Shown piece after piece: positions 47,562 through 59,448 of a stretch of 64,000 nucleotides of DNA. Every line of letters begins with the position of its first letter. The first letter of the stretch is position 1. The notes under the pieces were generated by a model, which had not been told where the DNA came from, did not search any database, and saw only the letters and a list, made by a program, of their open reading frames with translations. Made by a program: the position numbers and the translations under genes. This DNA is from Isochrysis galbana (taxonomy: Eukaryota > Haptophyta > Isochrysidales > Isochrysidaceae), in assembly GCA_018136815.1 (NCBI GenBank), contig CM030940.1, positions 2,463,915 through 2,527,914 on the forward strand, read 5' to 3'.

Positions 47562-49199
47562 TCACATGGCGAGGCACTTGCAGAGCGAGGACGCGGAGCC
47601 GGGCATGGACGAAAAGAGGGTGGAGCGCGTCGACACGCCCTTGTGGGAAAGGCACATGCACATGGTGCCTTGCGGGCAGTCGTAGTTATCGGTCGAGCAA
47701 TCTACCGCATCGGAGAGCTTTGGTGCATGTGCGGCATCAGGAAGAACGTGGGAATAGTCTGCCGACAGCACCGGCTCTTCAAAGCAGACGACCATCCAGC
47801 GCGTGTCAGACACTTCCTGGAGATACGGTGCCTCCGCTGGCGTCAGGCCGAACTGGTTGACGCCAGGGAAGTTGGTGTCAGTCCCCGCAATCAGACAGAA
47901 GTCATCCACAATAAGGAGCTGCTCGGTCGTCCACTGTGAGAAGGCCGAGGTGGTGAGAGAGTCACTGTCCACGTCGTACGGGTCAGAAACATGCTGATAG
48001 TTGAGGATGCACTTCTTCTTGAAGGATTTGTCCTGCTCGCGAACGTTCACGTCAATCATGCACAACCGGTTGTTGGGCTGCCCCTGGCCTGGCAAATACT
48101 TGCCATTTGGCCAGTCGGCGCGCTCAGCCACAAGGAGCTTCGTGGAAGAACCCGGCACCGGCGAAATGTCAGCAATGCAGCATGCGCCCTTCTCGAACTT
48201 GTAGAAACCAAGGAACGCCTTGAACATGAGTGGGTCCGATTGGATGCGGAAGACTCGGATGCCTGGCTCACCACGGTTTGCAAGCGTGCTACCAGCGTTG
48301 CGCTCGATGAAGCCAATCACAGACGAGTCCGACATCATGGCGAGGCCTTCGAATCCACCGGAGGTCCCGTGCCGCACATAAGAGGATGCGTCGACGACGC
48401 TCGTTGGGACCGACATGCACTCGTTGGACTGCAGCGCTGAGATCGAGCAGTGGACCTTGTCGCCAGCCGAGGAGAGGAACTTGCCGTTGAAGTTGCCATC
48501 GGCATCAATGTCAGGCGTACGGACCATGGGGCCCAGCACCTTCCCAGTGGAAACATCGATGGGAAAGAGCGCGGGCATAAGCTCGTCGCCGACGATTGCA
48601 TACGTGTGATTCTTCACCGCCAGCCCTTCAACGTCGAAATCGCGGCCGGTGAGTACACGCAACGACTTAAACGTGTCCCAGGTTGCGTCAGGGGTGGCAT
48701 ATGTGACCTGAATATCTGCTCCGTTCTCCCACTTGATGTGCTGGTCGGGATCATGAAGGAGGATGATATTCTTGGACTCGGTCTTCGCATAGGCTGGGAA
48801 GGTCGAGCCTCCATGGCGAAACGTGAATGGCACACGGATCTTCTGGTGGTTGATGTGCAGCGGAAAGTCCCAGCTATTTGTCGGTGACCCATAGCCATTG
48901 TCAGCGAGGCAGAGGAACTCGTCCTTCACCTTGTTGCCAGCAGCGTCGTAGTAGAACTCCATGTCGGAGAAGCCGACAGACGGGACGTAGTTCCACGGCC
49001 CGAACTCCGTGTCGCACCATGCGTTGGCGAATCCCGATTCCTCACACGTTTGGCCCCCATCCGGGCGCGCCTTCTCGGTGCCAGAGGTCACACCCTGAAA
49101 GATGCCGGGCACGTCCGAGTTAGGGTAGTTCGCAAGCCCGACGAGGTAGTGCGATGGGTACTCCGCGGCCATGGCCACAAGGCTAAAGGTGTGCAGCAT
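47562..49199 (-). CDS. Esterase-like phytase-family protein
   Basis: 545 aa open frame. It follows the esterase-like activity of phytase family (beta-propeller, PF13449 type): VGFSDMEFYYDAAG with LCLADNGYGSPTN, then DVEGLAVKNHTYAIVGDE, then SGGFEGLAMMSDSSVIGFIE, and LLVAERADWPNGKY. Cys-rich C-terminal tail (CSTDNYDCPQGTMCMCLSHK). Such proteins are usually secreted or periplasmic and act on phosphate or other esters. A stop lies seven codons upstream of the Met at 49199, immediately before a CCCAG (49216-49212), so an upstream exon carrying a signal peptide may be spliced in at 49211; I could not identify it. Confidence 0.75.
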   Translation of the reverse strand: MLHTFSLVAMAAEYPSHYLVGLANYPNSDVPGIFQGVTSGTEKARPDGGQTCEESGFANAWCDTEFGPWNYVPSVGFSDMEFYYDAAGNKVKDEFLCLADNGYGSPTNSWDFPLHINHQKIRVPFTFRHGGSTFPAYAKTESKNIILLHDPDQHIKWENGADIQVTYATPDATWDTFKSLRVLTGRDFDVEGLAVKNHTYAIVGDELMPALFPIDVSTGKVLGPMVRTPDIDADGNFNGKFLSSAGDKVHCSISALQSNECMSVPTSVVDASSYVRHGTSGGFEGLAMMSDSSVIGFIERNAGSTLANRGEPGIRVFRIQSDPLMFKAFLGFYKFEKGACCIADISPVPGSSTKLLVAERADWPNGKYLPGQGQPNNRLCMIDVNVREQDKSFKKKCILNYQHVSDPYDVDSDSLTTSAFSQWTTEQLLIVDDFCLIAGTDTNFPGVNQFGLTPAEAPYLQEVSDTRWMVVCFEEPVLSADYSHVLPDAAHAPKLSDAVDCSTDNYDCPQGTMCMCLSHKGVSTRSTLFSSMPGSASSLCKCLAM

Positions 49200-50370
49200 G
49201 TTTCGAGCCGGCTGGGATTATCGTGCGGATCTGGTACTGCGGGCCGACAGTGAAGGCCGACGAGCAGCGATACTCCGTCGGGAAGGGTTCATTCGACTCG
49301 GACGCCGTCGGTCCTTCGAGACCTGAAACGTTGATGGGCACGAGGATCTCGTGGCAAATTCTTTGGATGACTCCCTGATGCCATTCAAATCTCCGCCGGT
49401 CGGCTATGTGACACGCGGCGAGGGGGTGGGGGGGGGGGGGGAGGGGGGGGGGAGGGGGGGGGGGGGGGGGGGGGAGGGGGGGGAGGGGGGGGGGGGGGGG
49501 CATGTTGCATGATTGAAGGGGACCGACGATGATGGCCGACCACGCACGCACTTCTCCTATGGCGTAGGAGTACGATGGACATCTTGCGAAAACATAGTAG
49601 TATGAAGGTTGAACTTCTCTAGATGAGTCGAAGAATGAGATATCTTGCGCCGTCGGTCGGGAGGGGGGGCGCAAAATTGGTAAGCAGCTGTGGGCTTTCC
49701 CTCGCCATGCCGATGAGCTAGGCCAATCTCCGAACGATCTCCTCAGCTCAGCCCCCGTGCCCGTGCCATCGAATATCCCCCTGCCCACTGCCCATGTGCC
49801 ATGTGTTGAGATGCAGGTGCCACATCTAACAATGGTAGGGCGGTCACACAGGGTTTTCAAGGTGGTCCGCGGATGAGAGCGAGGGGCCACCCACACGGTA
49901 TCGTAATTGGGTCGCTCGCGGATGACGTGAGACGTTCGATGAGCGATGAGTTGCGCAGCATTGAGCGCAAACGAGGGCCCCAACGAGGGCCCCACAGGAA
50001 AAGGCGATGCCGATGGAGGAGGAGGAGGAGGAGTCGCCGCGCGATGCAGCATCCCCAGTGGGCTTGCCGGGTGGGCGGCGCGATTCAGCATCCGCATCAT
50101 CGTCAAAGGAGGTGGAGGGCGGTGTGCCTGTGTTTCTGACGTTGCTGGCAGGCCTAGTCTAGTTCGGAGTGCGGCAAGGTGGGTCTGGAACGCCTTGTCT
50201 CCCAAGCCCAAGCCCGAACTCGAGCCGCCGAGATTGGAGAAGGAGCATACCCCTCACCGACTTCGGCTACCTCTGCCGCTCTGTGCACCAGTAGCTAGGA
50301 GGAGGAGGAGGAGGAGGTTGCAGATGATTTCTATAGTGGGCAGGCGCCAGCCATAATAGTGTCTGTCTTG
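49200..50370. other. Upstream of phytase-like gene; G homopolymers
   Basis: 49427-49500 is almost pure G interrupted by A, a strong G-quadruplex candidate. The rest has open frames on both strands without recognisable motifs. Confidence 0.45.
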
Positions 50371-50410
<40 letters not shown>

Positions 50411-50562
50411 CACACACACGCACACACGCGCACGGCACGCGCACACACGCGCACGCGCGCGCACGCGCACGCGCGCGCACGCGCGCACGCGCGCACGCGC
50501 ACACACGCACACGCGCACACACACACACACGCGCACACACACACACGCGCACACACACACTG
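50371..50562 (+). repeat. CA/CGCA compound microsatellite
   Basis: Alternating purine-pyrimidine throughout: (CA)n, then mixed CGCACACGCG, then (CA)n; such sequence can adopt Z-DNA. Confidence 0.97.
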
Positions 50563-50857
50563 CGTGTCTGAGCGTCTGGGCTGCTAGCTGCTAGTTTTTC
50601 TAGGGTGGTGATTATGAAAGGGGGCCCCGGGAGCTTTCCTCACCCTACCTACCTCCTTCTCCTTGTCCTGGGCGCCGCCAGTATATGTGATGTCGTCGTC
50701 GTGACTAGGCGATCTCCCGACTCTAGCCGGATAGTGCGAACTATTCTTTTTCCTTTGAAAGTTATACTTATAAATGGATGACCTAATATCAGGTATCAGG
50801 GGTGGTGGACCTTATATCATGATATCAGGACCTAATATTAGGCTGATGGAGCAACTA

Positions 50858-51139
50858 GGCGTCGCTCTCGCTCTCGTAACACTCGTACCCTACAATCTCG
50901 CCTCGCCTCGCCAGCCCCTGCCATCACAGCCCTCCTCTCACTCACCCTCGCCTCTCGCTACTCGCTCGATGTCGCTCTCGCCGCCGTCCTCGCCCTCGCT
51001 CAAGCCCGCCTGCCCGCCTTCCTCTGCTGACGGGCTTCAGCCCGTCAGCACCTCTGAAGTGGCCTCCTCCGCCGCGCCTACCGCCGGCATGCCTCCCTCC
51101 TCATTGCCCTCAGGCCCTATGGGCCATCACAATTCGTCA
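50858..51139 (+). repeat. Gag N-terminal module, copy 3
   Basis: Near-identical to 3797-4135 from GTCGCTCTCGCTCTCGT through the Pro/Ser-rich codons (SPPSSPSLKPACPPSSADGL) to AATTCGTCA; starts later than the other copies. Confidence 0.9.
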
Positions 51140-51633
51140 CTCGTCACGCCGCCGCCCTCGCCGCTGTGGCCGGCGAGGGGCTGGCGCACCATAGCAGCCG
51201 CCCCGCCCGGCGGGTAGGGGGGGGAAGGGGGCTTTCGCGGGGTGGTTCGGATTGCCCCGCCTTCCCGCGGGGGGGCCTTCAGATTGCCCCGCCCGTCGGC
51301 TGGGGGCGCCTCGAACGGCCCTGCCTTCCGCGGAGGGGGGGGGGCTTCGGGCTTCCTAGGAACTTCCTACTTTTAAAAGGCCCCCGAGATTTCTCTCCGC
51401 AGTTGGGGCATTTCTGCACCTGATCTTAAAAATCACTCCGATGGAGTGCTGGCTCCAGCCTGCGGGGGGACGGAGGATACGCGGAGATGCGCCCAAATCA
51501 TCGAAATAGGGCGTAACATCAAAAAAAACGCCTCCGGCGGAAATCCTGAAATAGGGCTATGGCCACTCGCCGCGCCAAGATGGCTGGGATCCAAAAAAAG
51601 CGCGATGTAAAGTAAAGTACTCCTAGCTGGTGC

Positions 51634-51709
<76 letters not shown>

Positions 51710-51713
51710 CACG
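51140..51713. other. Intergenic with CT microsatellite
   Basis: GC-rich with three ATTGCCCCGCC-type repeats (51252-51300), then CT repeat 51638-51706 running up to 8 bp before the start codon at 51714. Confidence 0.6.
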
Positions 51714-52460
51714 ATGGATCCCGCCGGCTCTGAGGCGCCGGGCTCTGCGCAGGAGGAATCTGTGGCATCGGCCCGTCTGGAGGCGCTCATGTCGCAGGCA
51801 CTTGCATCCATTGCCTCGCTTTCCCGTCTCGCTGGCATCCCGACGCAGGCGTCAGTAGCCTTCACTCTCTCCGATGCATGGCGGCAGATTACGGCTCTCT
51901 CTCTCGGAGCAGGAGTCCCGTGAGCATTGGGCCGCCCATGACCCGCTCTGCGCTGAGTAAATAGACCCATCCGTCGCCACTGGGCGTGACATTCCTCTAT
52001 TTTCCACTCGCGGCCCTGCTGCCTAATCCTGTGCAAAAGTGAACGCCCTTTGGTTTTGCTCTTTCGTAGGTGTTGGGAGCGTGGAGTCGTTCGACGGGTT
52101 CTAGGTGAGGCTCGGGCGGTGGCTTCAGGTACACGGTTGCCGCCCATACAGCTGCGTGAAGCAGCTGGTGAAGCCTTTCCACGATGCGTCACTATTGGGC
52201 TCCTCGACCATCTCCTACATGACGCCCTCAGTGGGCACACGGAGGTTACCCAGGAGGCCACAGCACGTGTCCGTAGCTCTCTCATTGGACGCGCGCTACG
52301 GCAGGGTCCAATCCCACGCGATGCGCTCATGGTGGCATGGGTCTTACGAGAGATAATCGGTAGACGGGCTGCGCCAGCCGATGAAGCCGATGATGACAAC
52401 AAGGGCACGTGGGGTGTCGATACTCGGGACTTGGTCGCATACACTATCTCGCTGTTATAG
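51714..52460 (+). CDS. Unknown small helical protein
   Basis: Two exons, 51714-51919 and 52070-52460, joined at a GTGAGC donor and a TTTCGTAG acceptor with phase kept; 198 aa. Predicted mostly helical: ARLEALMSQALASIASLSRL, then LREAAGEAF, LLDHLLHDALSG, ALMVAWVLREIIG. No signal peptide or membrane segment; acidic DEADDDNKG before the end. I do not recognise the family. Coding potential is judged from frame continuity across a good intron and even codon use; a further 3' exon is possible. Confidence 0.55.
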
Positions 52461-53328
52461 CACAGATTGCCGGAACAAAGACGGTAAGTCAATATCGACG
52501 ACACGAAACCTACGCAAGGCTCCTCGTCATGCATGAGGTGTTGTGGTCCATCACACAGCGCATACCGCTCGCACAGCTCATGATGCTACCAAATAGTTGT
52601 TTTATGTGTTGCGTGTATGTGATGCAATGTCCTTCCTCTTTCCCGATCAACTAATACACACGTATTTTGTCTAGGAGAGTCCAATGTGTCAAGCAGCTCT
52701 CGCACCACAGACTCCCTAAACCAATCATACACACTAATACGACTGACAGGCGAGTGGGGCAAACGTTTAGGGGATGCGTGGAGCCGGCACTATTCCACAT
52801 ACATGCCGCTATGTCTGGCGCCCCCGTTAGGCCACCACCCGTCCCTATCGCCCTATGAGGCCCTAATCTAGCGAGCGACACCTTCTACAATTGGGATTAA
52901 GCACATCTAGGGCCAGATAAAAAGTCGGATCATTATTTGAGAAATATTGGTAAGTTTTGGAAGCAGCGAGAGATTTTGGAAGCTTTTTAGAAGCAAGCGA
53001 ATATCGCGAGATATTATGGGGCGCCGGGCGTACGCCGCGGAGAGCGCCGGGGCCGGGGCGAGAGAGAGAGAGAGAGAGCAAAACGGGGCGTGTGCCATGA
53101 TGGCAGCTTGCTCCAATTCGTCGAGAATAGGGAGGGGCTCAAACTCCAGCTTTTTTTCTCAGTCAACACCCCTCCGTAGAGAGGTTTACTTTCTACGCTA
53201 TAGTGGCAATCGCTACTCATTATGTTGTTGAGAACCATTCGTATGCTAAGACACGACATGAATCATTAGCAAATGATTGCCGGGGCACGATTTTCTTCAG
53301 CCCGGCGCGGGTGCTCAACGACGCATAG
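52461..53328. other. No gene recognised
   Basis: Contains a short GA microsatellite (53063-53078) and AT-richer sequence. 3' flank of the convergent helicase gene. Confidence 0.45.
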
Positions 53329-56300
53329 CTACTCGTTGCTGAGCAAGTTGACAATAGCGGCAAGAACTGGATGCGAACGTATCTCAAGCGACGGGTCTTC
53401 TATTTTCGCGCGCAAAAGATTGTCACATTCCGCTCGCAACTCGCGGACCAAGACGGCAACGCGGCGTGGAGCGTCGAAAGTAATGTGGGAGTCGACAGTG
53501 ACTGAGCCACGATCGTGATCGATGCTTACTTTGCCACCGAATAATAAGAGGGATAGCGGCGTGACAACGGTGGCATCACGTAGGTGAATACGATTCGTGT
53601 TAGTTTGCAGATGACGCGAGTGAAAGACGACAAATCTTTCTTGCTGCTCGAAATTCGTCGCGCCGAAGAGAACTGAAGAAGGATGGAGGAAAACTCTTTT
53701 GTAACCTTGAGAGCCATTGGGAAGTGTGTAGAATTTTACCGCACGTGCATCCTCATTTGCCGTCTCAACCGCGCCTTGAGCCGTTGCTTCATATTTGACA
53801 TCCGGCATCTGAATCTTGGCGATGTTGGGATACAGGCCCGCGCAAACGAGTGAGCGCACGAGGTTGACCTGATGCATCTCTTTGATACCAGCAACTTCGC
53901 CATGAGCCGCCTCTGCGGTTGAGCGTGCTAACCCAAGCAGGCCGAGGGTTCGCGCGAGCTGAGAACGCAAGGCATGGAGTTCGTCCATTCCGTTTACTGA
54001 TAAGAAGAGCGTATTCGCATAGCGTCGAGCCGCAGCAGCACCGCCTCTACGTAATTCCGAGGACCACCCCTCATAAGCTCGAAGCAGCGCTAAATGATCC
54101 GACTTCTCAGTCCGCAGGTGAGCTCGTGCTGCTTGAGCTTCACTCCGCTGTTCCACCGGAGAGAGGAAGGGGTGACGTGAAATGGATATCGCGGCTGCGA
54201 TTGTGAGGACGGGGTCCACACAACCCAATAGGGCGCCAAAGAGCAGCATTTTGCCGACACGTAAATCGAGCGGCATGCGTGCCAAGTGTGCACCGAGTGG
54301 AGTGAGCTCTAGCGGGATGCTTGCTGCCTCCGAAGCTGTATGCATTTGTGCGTTGGCGGCAGAACTCTGGGCAATGGCGCCGATACGGATGAGCGCCGTT
54401 TCTGCTGCAGAGATGGCTTGTTGTGAAGGCGGTTCGAGCGCGCGCAACAGGAATGAACACGGATCGCCACCTCCAAGGTCGAGCGCTTTGATCTGAAGGA
54501 ACAAACTATCGAGAGGCACGCGAGCAATCTCGGGCACCGTGTTGGCCGGCAATTTTCTGAGTTGTGCACGGGAATACATCGCCCAATACTCGCCTTCGCA
54601 CGTGCGTCCGGCTCGGCCGCGTCGCTGTCGACGCGAAGATAGCGGGGCCCACCTGCATGGGAAAACGCGAGGCGGCAGAAGCGAATCGACACGACGACCC
54701 GCGCGAGCGGGCGGGGTGGCATCGTGTGCAGGGTGGAGAACGAAGGCTACAAGCTGCATACGTTTCGACAAGCTGTGCAGTGGCGTTGAGGGAATCGTAT
54801 TGAGTGAGCTTCACACGGCCCATGTCTATGACTACGCGGATGTCGTTGATGGTGAGACTCGTTTCGGCCACATTCGTAGCGATTACTACTTTGCGAAGCC
54901 CTCTCGGCGGCATGTTGAAGACCTTGCGCTGCTGATCGGGAGGAAGCTCACCATGAAGTGGCAGGATCAGCCAGCGTGAAGCAGCCTGTAAGCGTTCAAG
55001 GTCCGAGGAGAGCTTGCGTATCTCCGCGATGCCTGGAAGAAAAATGAGCACGGCCCCTCCACCGCCACCACCGGAGCCGCTGCTTTCACCAGCTGCATCT
55101 CTCTCGTCGAGATGAGCGAGGAGTGCGCCAATGAGGTCGGCCGGGACGTTGCCCGAGGGTATGCGCAAAAGCGCTTGCTTGGTCCTCTCGCTGTATACGA
55201 ATCTGTTAACATCGATGACTTCATCTCCGCGTGTAACCTTTCCAAAATCGAGCATACCCAACTCATCATCAGCCTCTTTGTCGTGAAAAAGCACCTTGCC
55301 CCGGGCTTGGTAGCCTGTATGCTCAATGGCATCCTCAAGAGTGAAATCCACGATGGGAAATGTTCGGCCTGGAATGTTGAGAATTGTGCAACCACCAAAG
55401 TAATCGGCGAAAAGGCTCGCATCAAGCGTGGCAGACATAAGCACGACACGCAGTTTTGGGTTGATAGCCAGCGCATCTCGCAATACGATGAGCAAAAAGT
55501 CCGAATCGAGCGAGCGTTCGTGAACCTTGAAATAATATGGATGGGATGGAAAGGAAAGTAATGGCGGGTAGAGTGAGGAAGAATGGGTGCAAGGTACGAA
55601 GTGCAGAACAGGGCCGTCCATACGCTTCGAGGCTGAACGGGAGCACATGAACAGACAACGGCATATCTCGTCAACGGACGCTCCTACCCGGCCGATTTCG
55701 GGACAGCCTCCCGCGCGCACCCGCCCCCTACCCGTCCAGCCATGCCTCCACGTGTCCATGCCCCAACCCCCCACAAATTCTTCGAATGAGTACGGGCATT
55801 GTGTCTCACCTCATCTACAACCACATGCGAGACCAAGGACAAGCAAGAGTCAGACTTCAGGTGCTGGAGCAGCACGCCCGTAGTGCAAAAGAGTAACCGG
55901 GTCCTCTGCGACTGACGCGCATCAAATCGTACCGCATAGCCAACAACATCGCCTGAATCAACCAATCAAGGCCGGCATGAGATATGGCGTGAATATGTAG
56001 CAGGCCGCGCACACAGTCTCGAGGCTGGAAGCCAGCATCATGGGAACGTGCATCCCGGCAAGCGTGCAACGGCAGCGAGCTAGATTGGAGGCCAAGGCGG
56101 CTCACCGACATTCGAGTCGCCCCGCTCTGCTGCCACCCGCTCTGCCAGAGAAATCGCGGCGATGCGCCGCGGCTGCGTCACTATGATGTCCGTCTCGCCG
56201 CCAACGCCACTGTGAATCGCATGCTCAAGCAAATATTGGGGTACCTGTGTTGATTTGCCACAACCTGTCTCGCCGCACACAACTAGCACACGGGATTTGT

Positions 56301-58443
56301 CTAGAGAGGCAAGAATGTCTGCGCGACTAGAGAACGCGGGTAGTGATGCACGGCTCTCACGCATGTCCTTGTGTCGCGGCTCAGACTCCAACGCTGCTTG
56401 CTGTCGCATTAACTCATTGCTTTGCTGTTTGATCACTGCCGCATCGCGGCGTGGCCGATCCTCCCATAATCTTTGGCCTCTTCGATTTCCTGAACGACCA
56501 CCATGTGTCGGCTTTGCACCTCGACGAGTAGCACCGCTTCGAGTGATAAATTCTTTACCGACTGCCGAGCTCTCCTCGGTGTCTTCCTCGGTATTGGTTT
56601 TTTTTTGGTGGCCCCCCGACACATCTAGATTGTCCTGAAGCTCCGTCTCTTTCTGCACCATTGCGGGTCGGACCTCACCTATCGTGCTCTCTAGAGAAGA
56701 ACAAAGTTCATGTATTGCAGCCATCCCATCCTCTGCCAGTGTCACCGCTTGGGCAGCAAGTGCTCGGCAAAGGTGCCGTTGTTCGACAGGAGAGAAGTAG
56801 TCATGGGCACGGGGCACGAAAACTGGTAACGCGGGAAGCGCGGGATAGCCTTGCCGCAACAAGACCTGAAGCACCCCAGGGGGGCTCGAATCGTGAAGAT
56901 GTACCCGGATGCAACGCAGTCCGCCCAGCTCTTCATGAGCACTCGAAGAAAAGGCCTCCTCCCCATAGATGGACGTGAGCACGGTGAGCTCCTCTTCCAT
57001 GGCCTCCTTCAAGGAGCCGTCCTCGTCCTCCACGCCCGTGGGCGCCCACAAGTCCGCAGAGAGACTTTGCAGGTAGTCCAACAGCGAGGCGAGCCCTGCC
57101 GACAAAGCCTCAGAGACCTCGCACGTAGGAGGGCTTGTGGTAATGTCCGCTTGCTCCGGCGAGCCTTGTGCAGCCACTACTTGATCTACTGATGTATGGA
57201 CGCTTCTTGGGATGTGGCCGGCCGTATTCCTCAAAACATCGGCTGGCTTAACAATCTGCACGCGGCGCTTGACCTGAAAGGCAGCCGGCAGCTGATGTTC
57301 AGGAAGGGTCAAGCACAGCCAATCGACCGCTGTTTCCCGCAGCGTACTGAGTGCATGCTTCATTTCTTTTGCGTTATCTACACTGCTGGACGATCGAGAA
57401 TCCTGCGCAAAGGCGTAGCTCGCGCCCCGCAAAGCAGCTTCGGAGTCGAATCCGAGTCCAATGAGCGAGTTGGTGAGTGAGTCCACCTCGGAGCGTAAAG
57501 TGTCATCTTGCACCCCCGTGTCGACAATATCGCCATCGCTTGCGAGACGATCCAAAGCCGTACCGCTGCGCGCACCAACGAGCGCACGATGAGCCGCATC
57601 ACGGCTCGATTCGGAGAGAGTAAGGCTGCCGTGGCTCGGGCGGGGGCCTCTTCCCGCACCGCGTCCTTCACCAGCACCGCCTCCCCCTCCCCGCCCCCCA
57701 CCTTTGCCCCCAGGACCTACAAGACTGGATGAGCTACCTGCAGGGGTGCTGCCTGCATGGCCTGCAGCATGCGAGGCTGCCACGGGTGGATTCTTCTGCA
57801 GGTCCATCCACATCGTGCGGTATGGATCAGGCAGCTTGAGATGGTGTTGGACTGTGGGCTCGACCCCAAAGAGTGCGTACAGAGCAGCCCTATGTTGTGC
57901 GTCCTGCATCGTGGATGCGCCCTCTGTCGGCTGAAAGCGGCGGTCACTCTTCCCCGTCGGATCCTTGGGGTTGTTCAGCCACACGACTGCCTTGCACACT
58001 CCACCCGGCCCTTGTCCACCAGTATAGCGAGGACGGGGCAGCTTAGCGCGATCGCAGTACTGCTGGAGCAGCTGCTTGGGCAACCGCTGCCACTCTTTGA
58101 GCACGAAACCCACATCGCCAACAGCCGTCTCACCACCGCCAACCGCGCCCTTATTCTTGACGTTGCCAGCATTCGTCTCGAGCCGCGGCTCTTTACACTT
58201 GAAACATGATGACCTTGATGCGAAGCACGTCGCACCGCAGCTGTGGCACACCCACTCAGCCGCTCCACCACCGCCCGCGCCGAAGCTGAGCACTTTGGCC
58301 TCCTTGGCGACGACGATGCCCGTCTTGATCTTGTGCATCTTGCGCTTGGGAGGCTCCGGCGCAGGGGCAGGCGCCTCAGCCGCCGCCTTGGCCTTGGCCT
58401 TGGCCTCCTTGGTCGAGAGGGCAGCGGTCTTCTCGCGACCCAT
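53329..58443 (-). CDS. DEVH-box RNA helicase, DHX57/DHX29 type
   Basis: Four exons: 58443-56106, 55952-55810, 55525-54762, 54652-53329; all splice joins restore family motifs and sum to 1,522 aa. Order: basic N-terminus; RanBP2-type zinc finger ~63-82 (WVCHSC...CFKC, with Cys replacing the usual Asn); dsRBD-like/linker region (QQYCDRAKLPRPRY); glycine-rich linker; UBA-like helices (SLIGLGFDSEAAL); RWD domain starting MEEELTVLTSIYGEEAF; helicase core with motif I GETGCGKST (~724), Ia TQPRR, motif II DEVH rebuilt across intron 2, III SAT, V NVAETSLTI, VI QRRGRAGR rebuilt across intron 3; then HA2 and OB domains. UBA plus RWD points to DHX57. Helicases of this group act on ribosomes or structured RNA. 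ATG 58443 is preferred; ATG 58530 would add 29 residues. Confidence 0.92.
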
Positions 58444-58889
58444 CGGGGCTGGCAAGGCGCCTGAAGGTGTGGCTGGATGGCGGACGCGCCAGAGTAGGCG
58501 CGCAGCAAGCAGAGATCGACAGACAGACAAGAGGAAGAGAGGGGGGAGGGAAGGATGGAGGAGAACGGAGAGGGGAGTCGCCCACGCGCTGAGCGCGCCA
58601 AGAGAGCAAACATGGGAAAGGAGAACGCGATGCGGTGTGAATGAAGGAATGAAGGAATGGTGGAGACAGGCGGAGGGGAGCAGGGGGAGGAGCCCTCTCG
58701 TTCGAGATGTTCTTGTTGTGTGAGTATAACCTTAGTGCTGTGGTCCGTAGCCTCGTAGCCTTCATCGGCAATCGGCAACGGAGCCCCTACCCCGCGATGG
58801 GGGTGTGCGCGGTTGGTGCATGGCTCGTCCGTTGTATGCGGCTAGGGATTCTAGCCAACAAGATGCTCTACAAGACTACAATTTCAAAC
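58444..58889. other. Upstream of the helicase gene
   Basis: Promoter and 5' UTR region of the DHX57-like gene; no other feature seen. Confidence 0.45.
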
Positions 58890-59113
58890 CCTGGATGGGA
58901 AATACGGTGCTGGGGTCCGCAAATCCAGCCAAATACATATATGTAATACATTATGTATTTGGCCTCCGGCCAAATACATTTCAAATACATTCGAGGCCTA
59001 CAACCCAGGACGCGCTTCAAATACAGCCAAATACATATATATGTATTTGACCTCTGGTCAAATATCAAATACGGAATGCGGTAAATACGTGTATTTCGTA
59101 TTTCCCATCTAGG
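58890..59113. mobile_element. 224-bp hAT MITE with perfect 8-bp TSD
   Basis: Ends CCTGGATGGGAAATACG and CGTATTTCCCATCTAGG. TSD TTTCAAAC at 58882-58889 and 59114-59121. The interior is mostly AAATACA/TGTATTTGG motifs in both orientations and could fold into a long hairpin; no coding capacity. Confidence 0.95.
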
Positions 59114-59448
59114 TTTCAAACGTGGTACCCCCGCCGCGAGAGGGGGGGAGGTCAGGCTGCGTCCCAGTTTCCGTTGTGGTCACCGAGGGAAGATCCGTCT
59201 GAACCTCCTTGGTGGCCATGGTGGAGGTGCACGGGATCAACTCGGTCACCTTGCGCCATCGAGGAGGGGGCGTAGGGTAGTACTTTGAAAACCCTCCTGG
59301 AGGTGGAGGTGACATCGTGAAGTTGTGCCACTGCGCCTGTGAGAGCCACGAGGCCCCATACCAAGGGGGCCCAGTGATAGTTAGCAACGTTGTGCAGACG
59401 AGAGGTAACATCGATGGGCTAGCGCACTCTAGCGACGGGGTAAACGAC

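Noticed and set aside
49220-50211. Minus-strand frame ending next to the phytase-like gene, possible first exon
   Set aside because: Mostly Pro-runs from the G tract; no donor site gives a reasonable intron to the acceptor at 49212.
50254-50571. Cys-Val and Thr-His repeat frames
   Set aside because: Translation of the CA/CGCA microsatellite.
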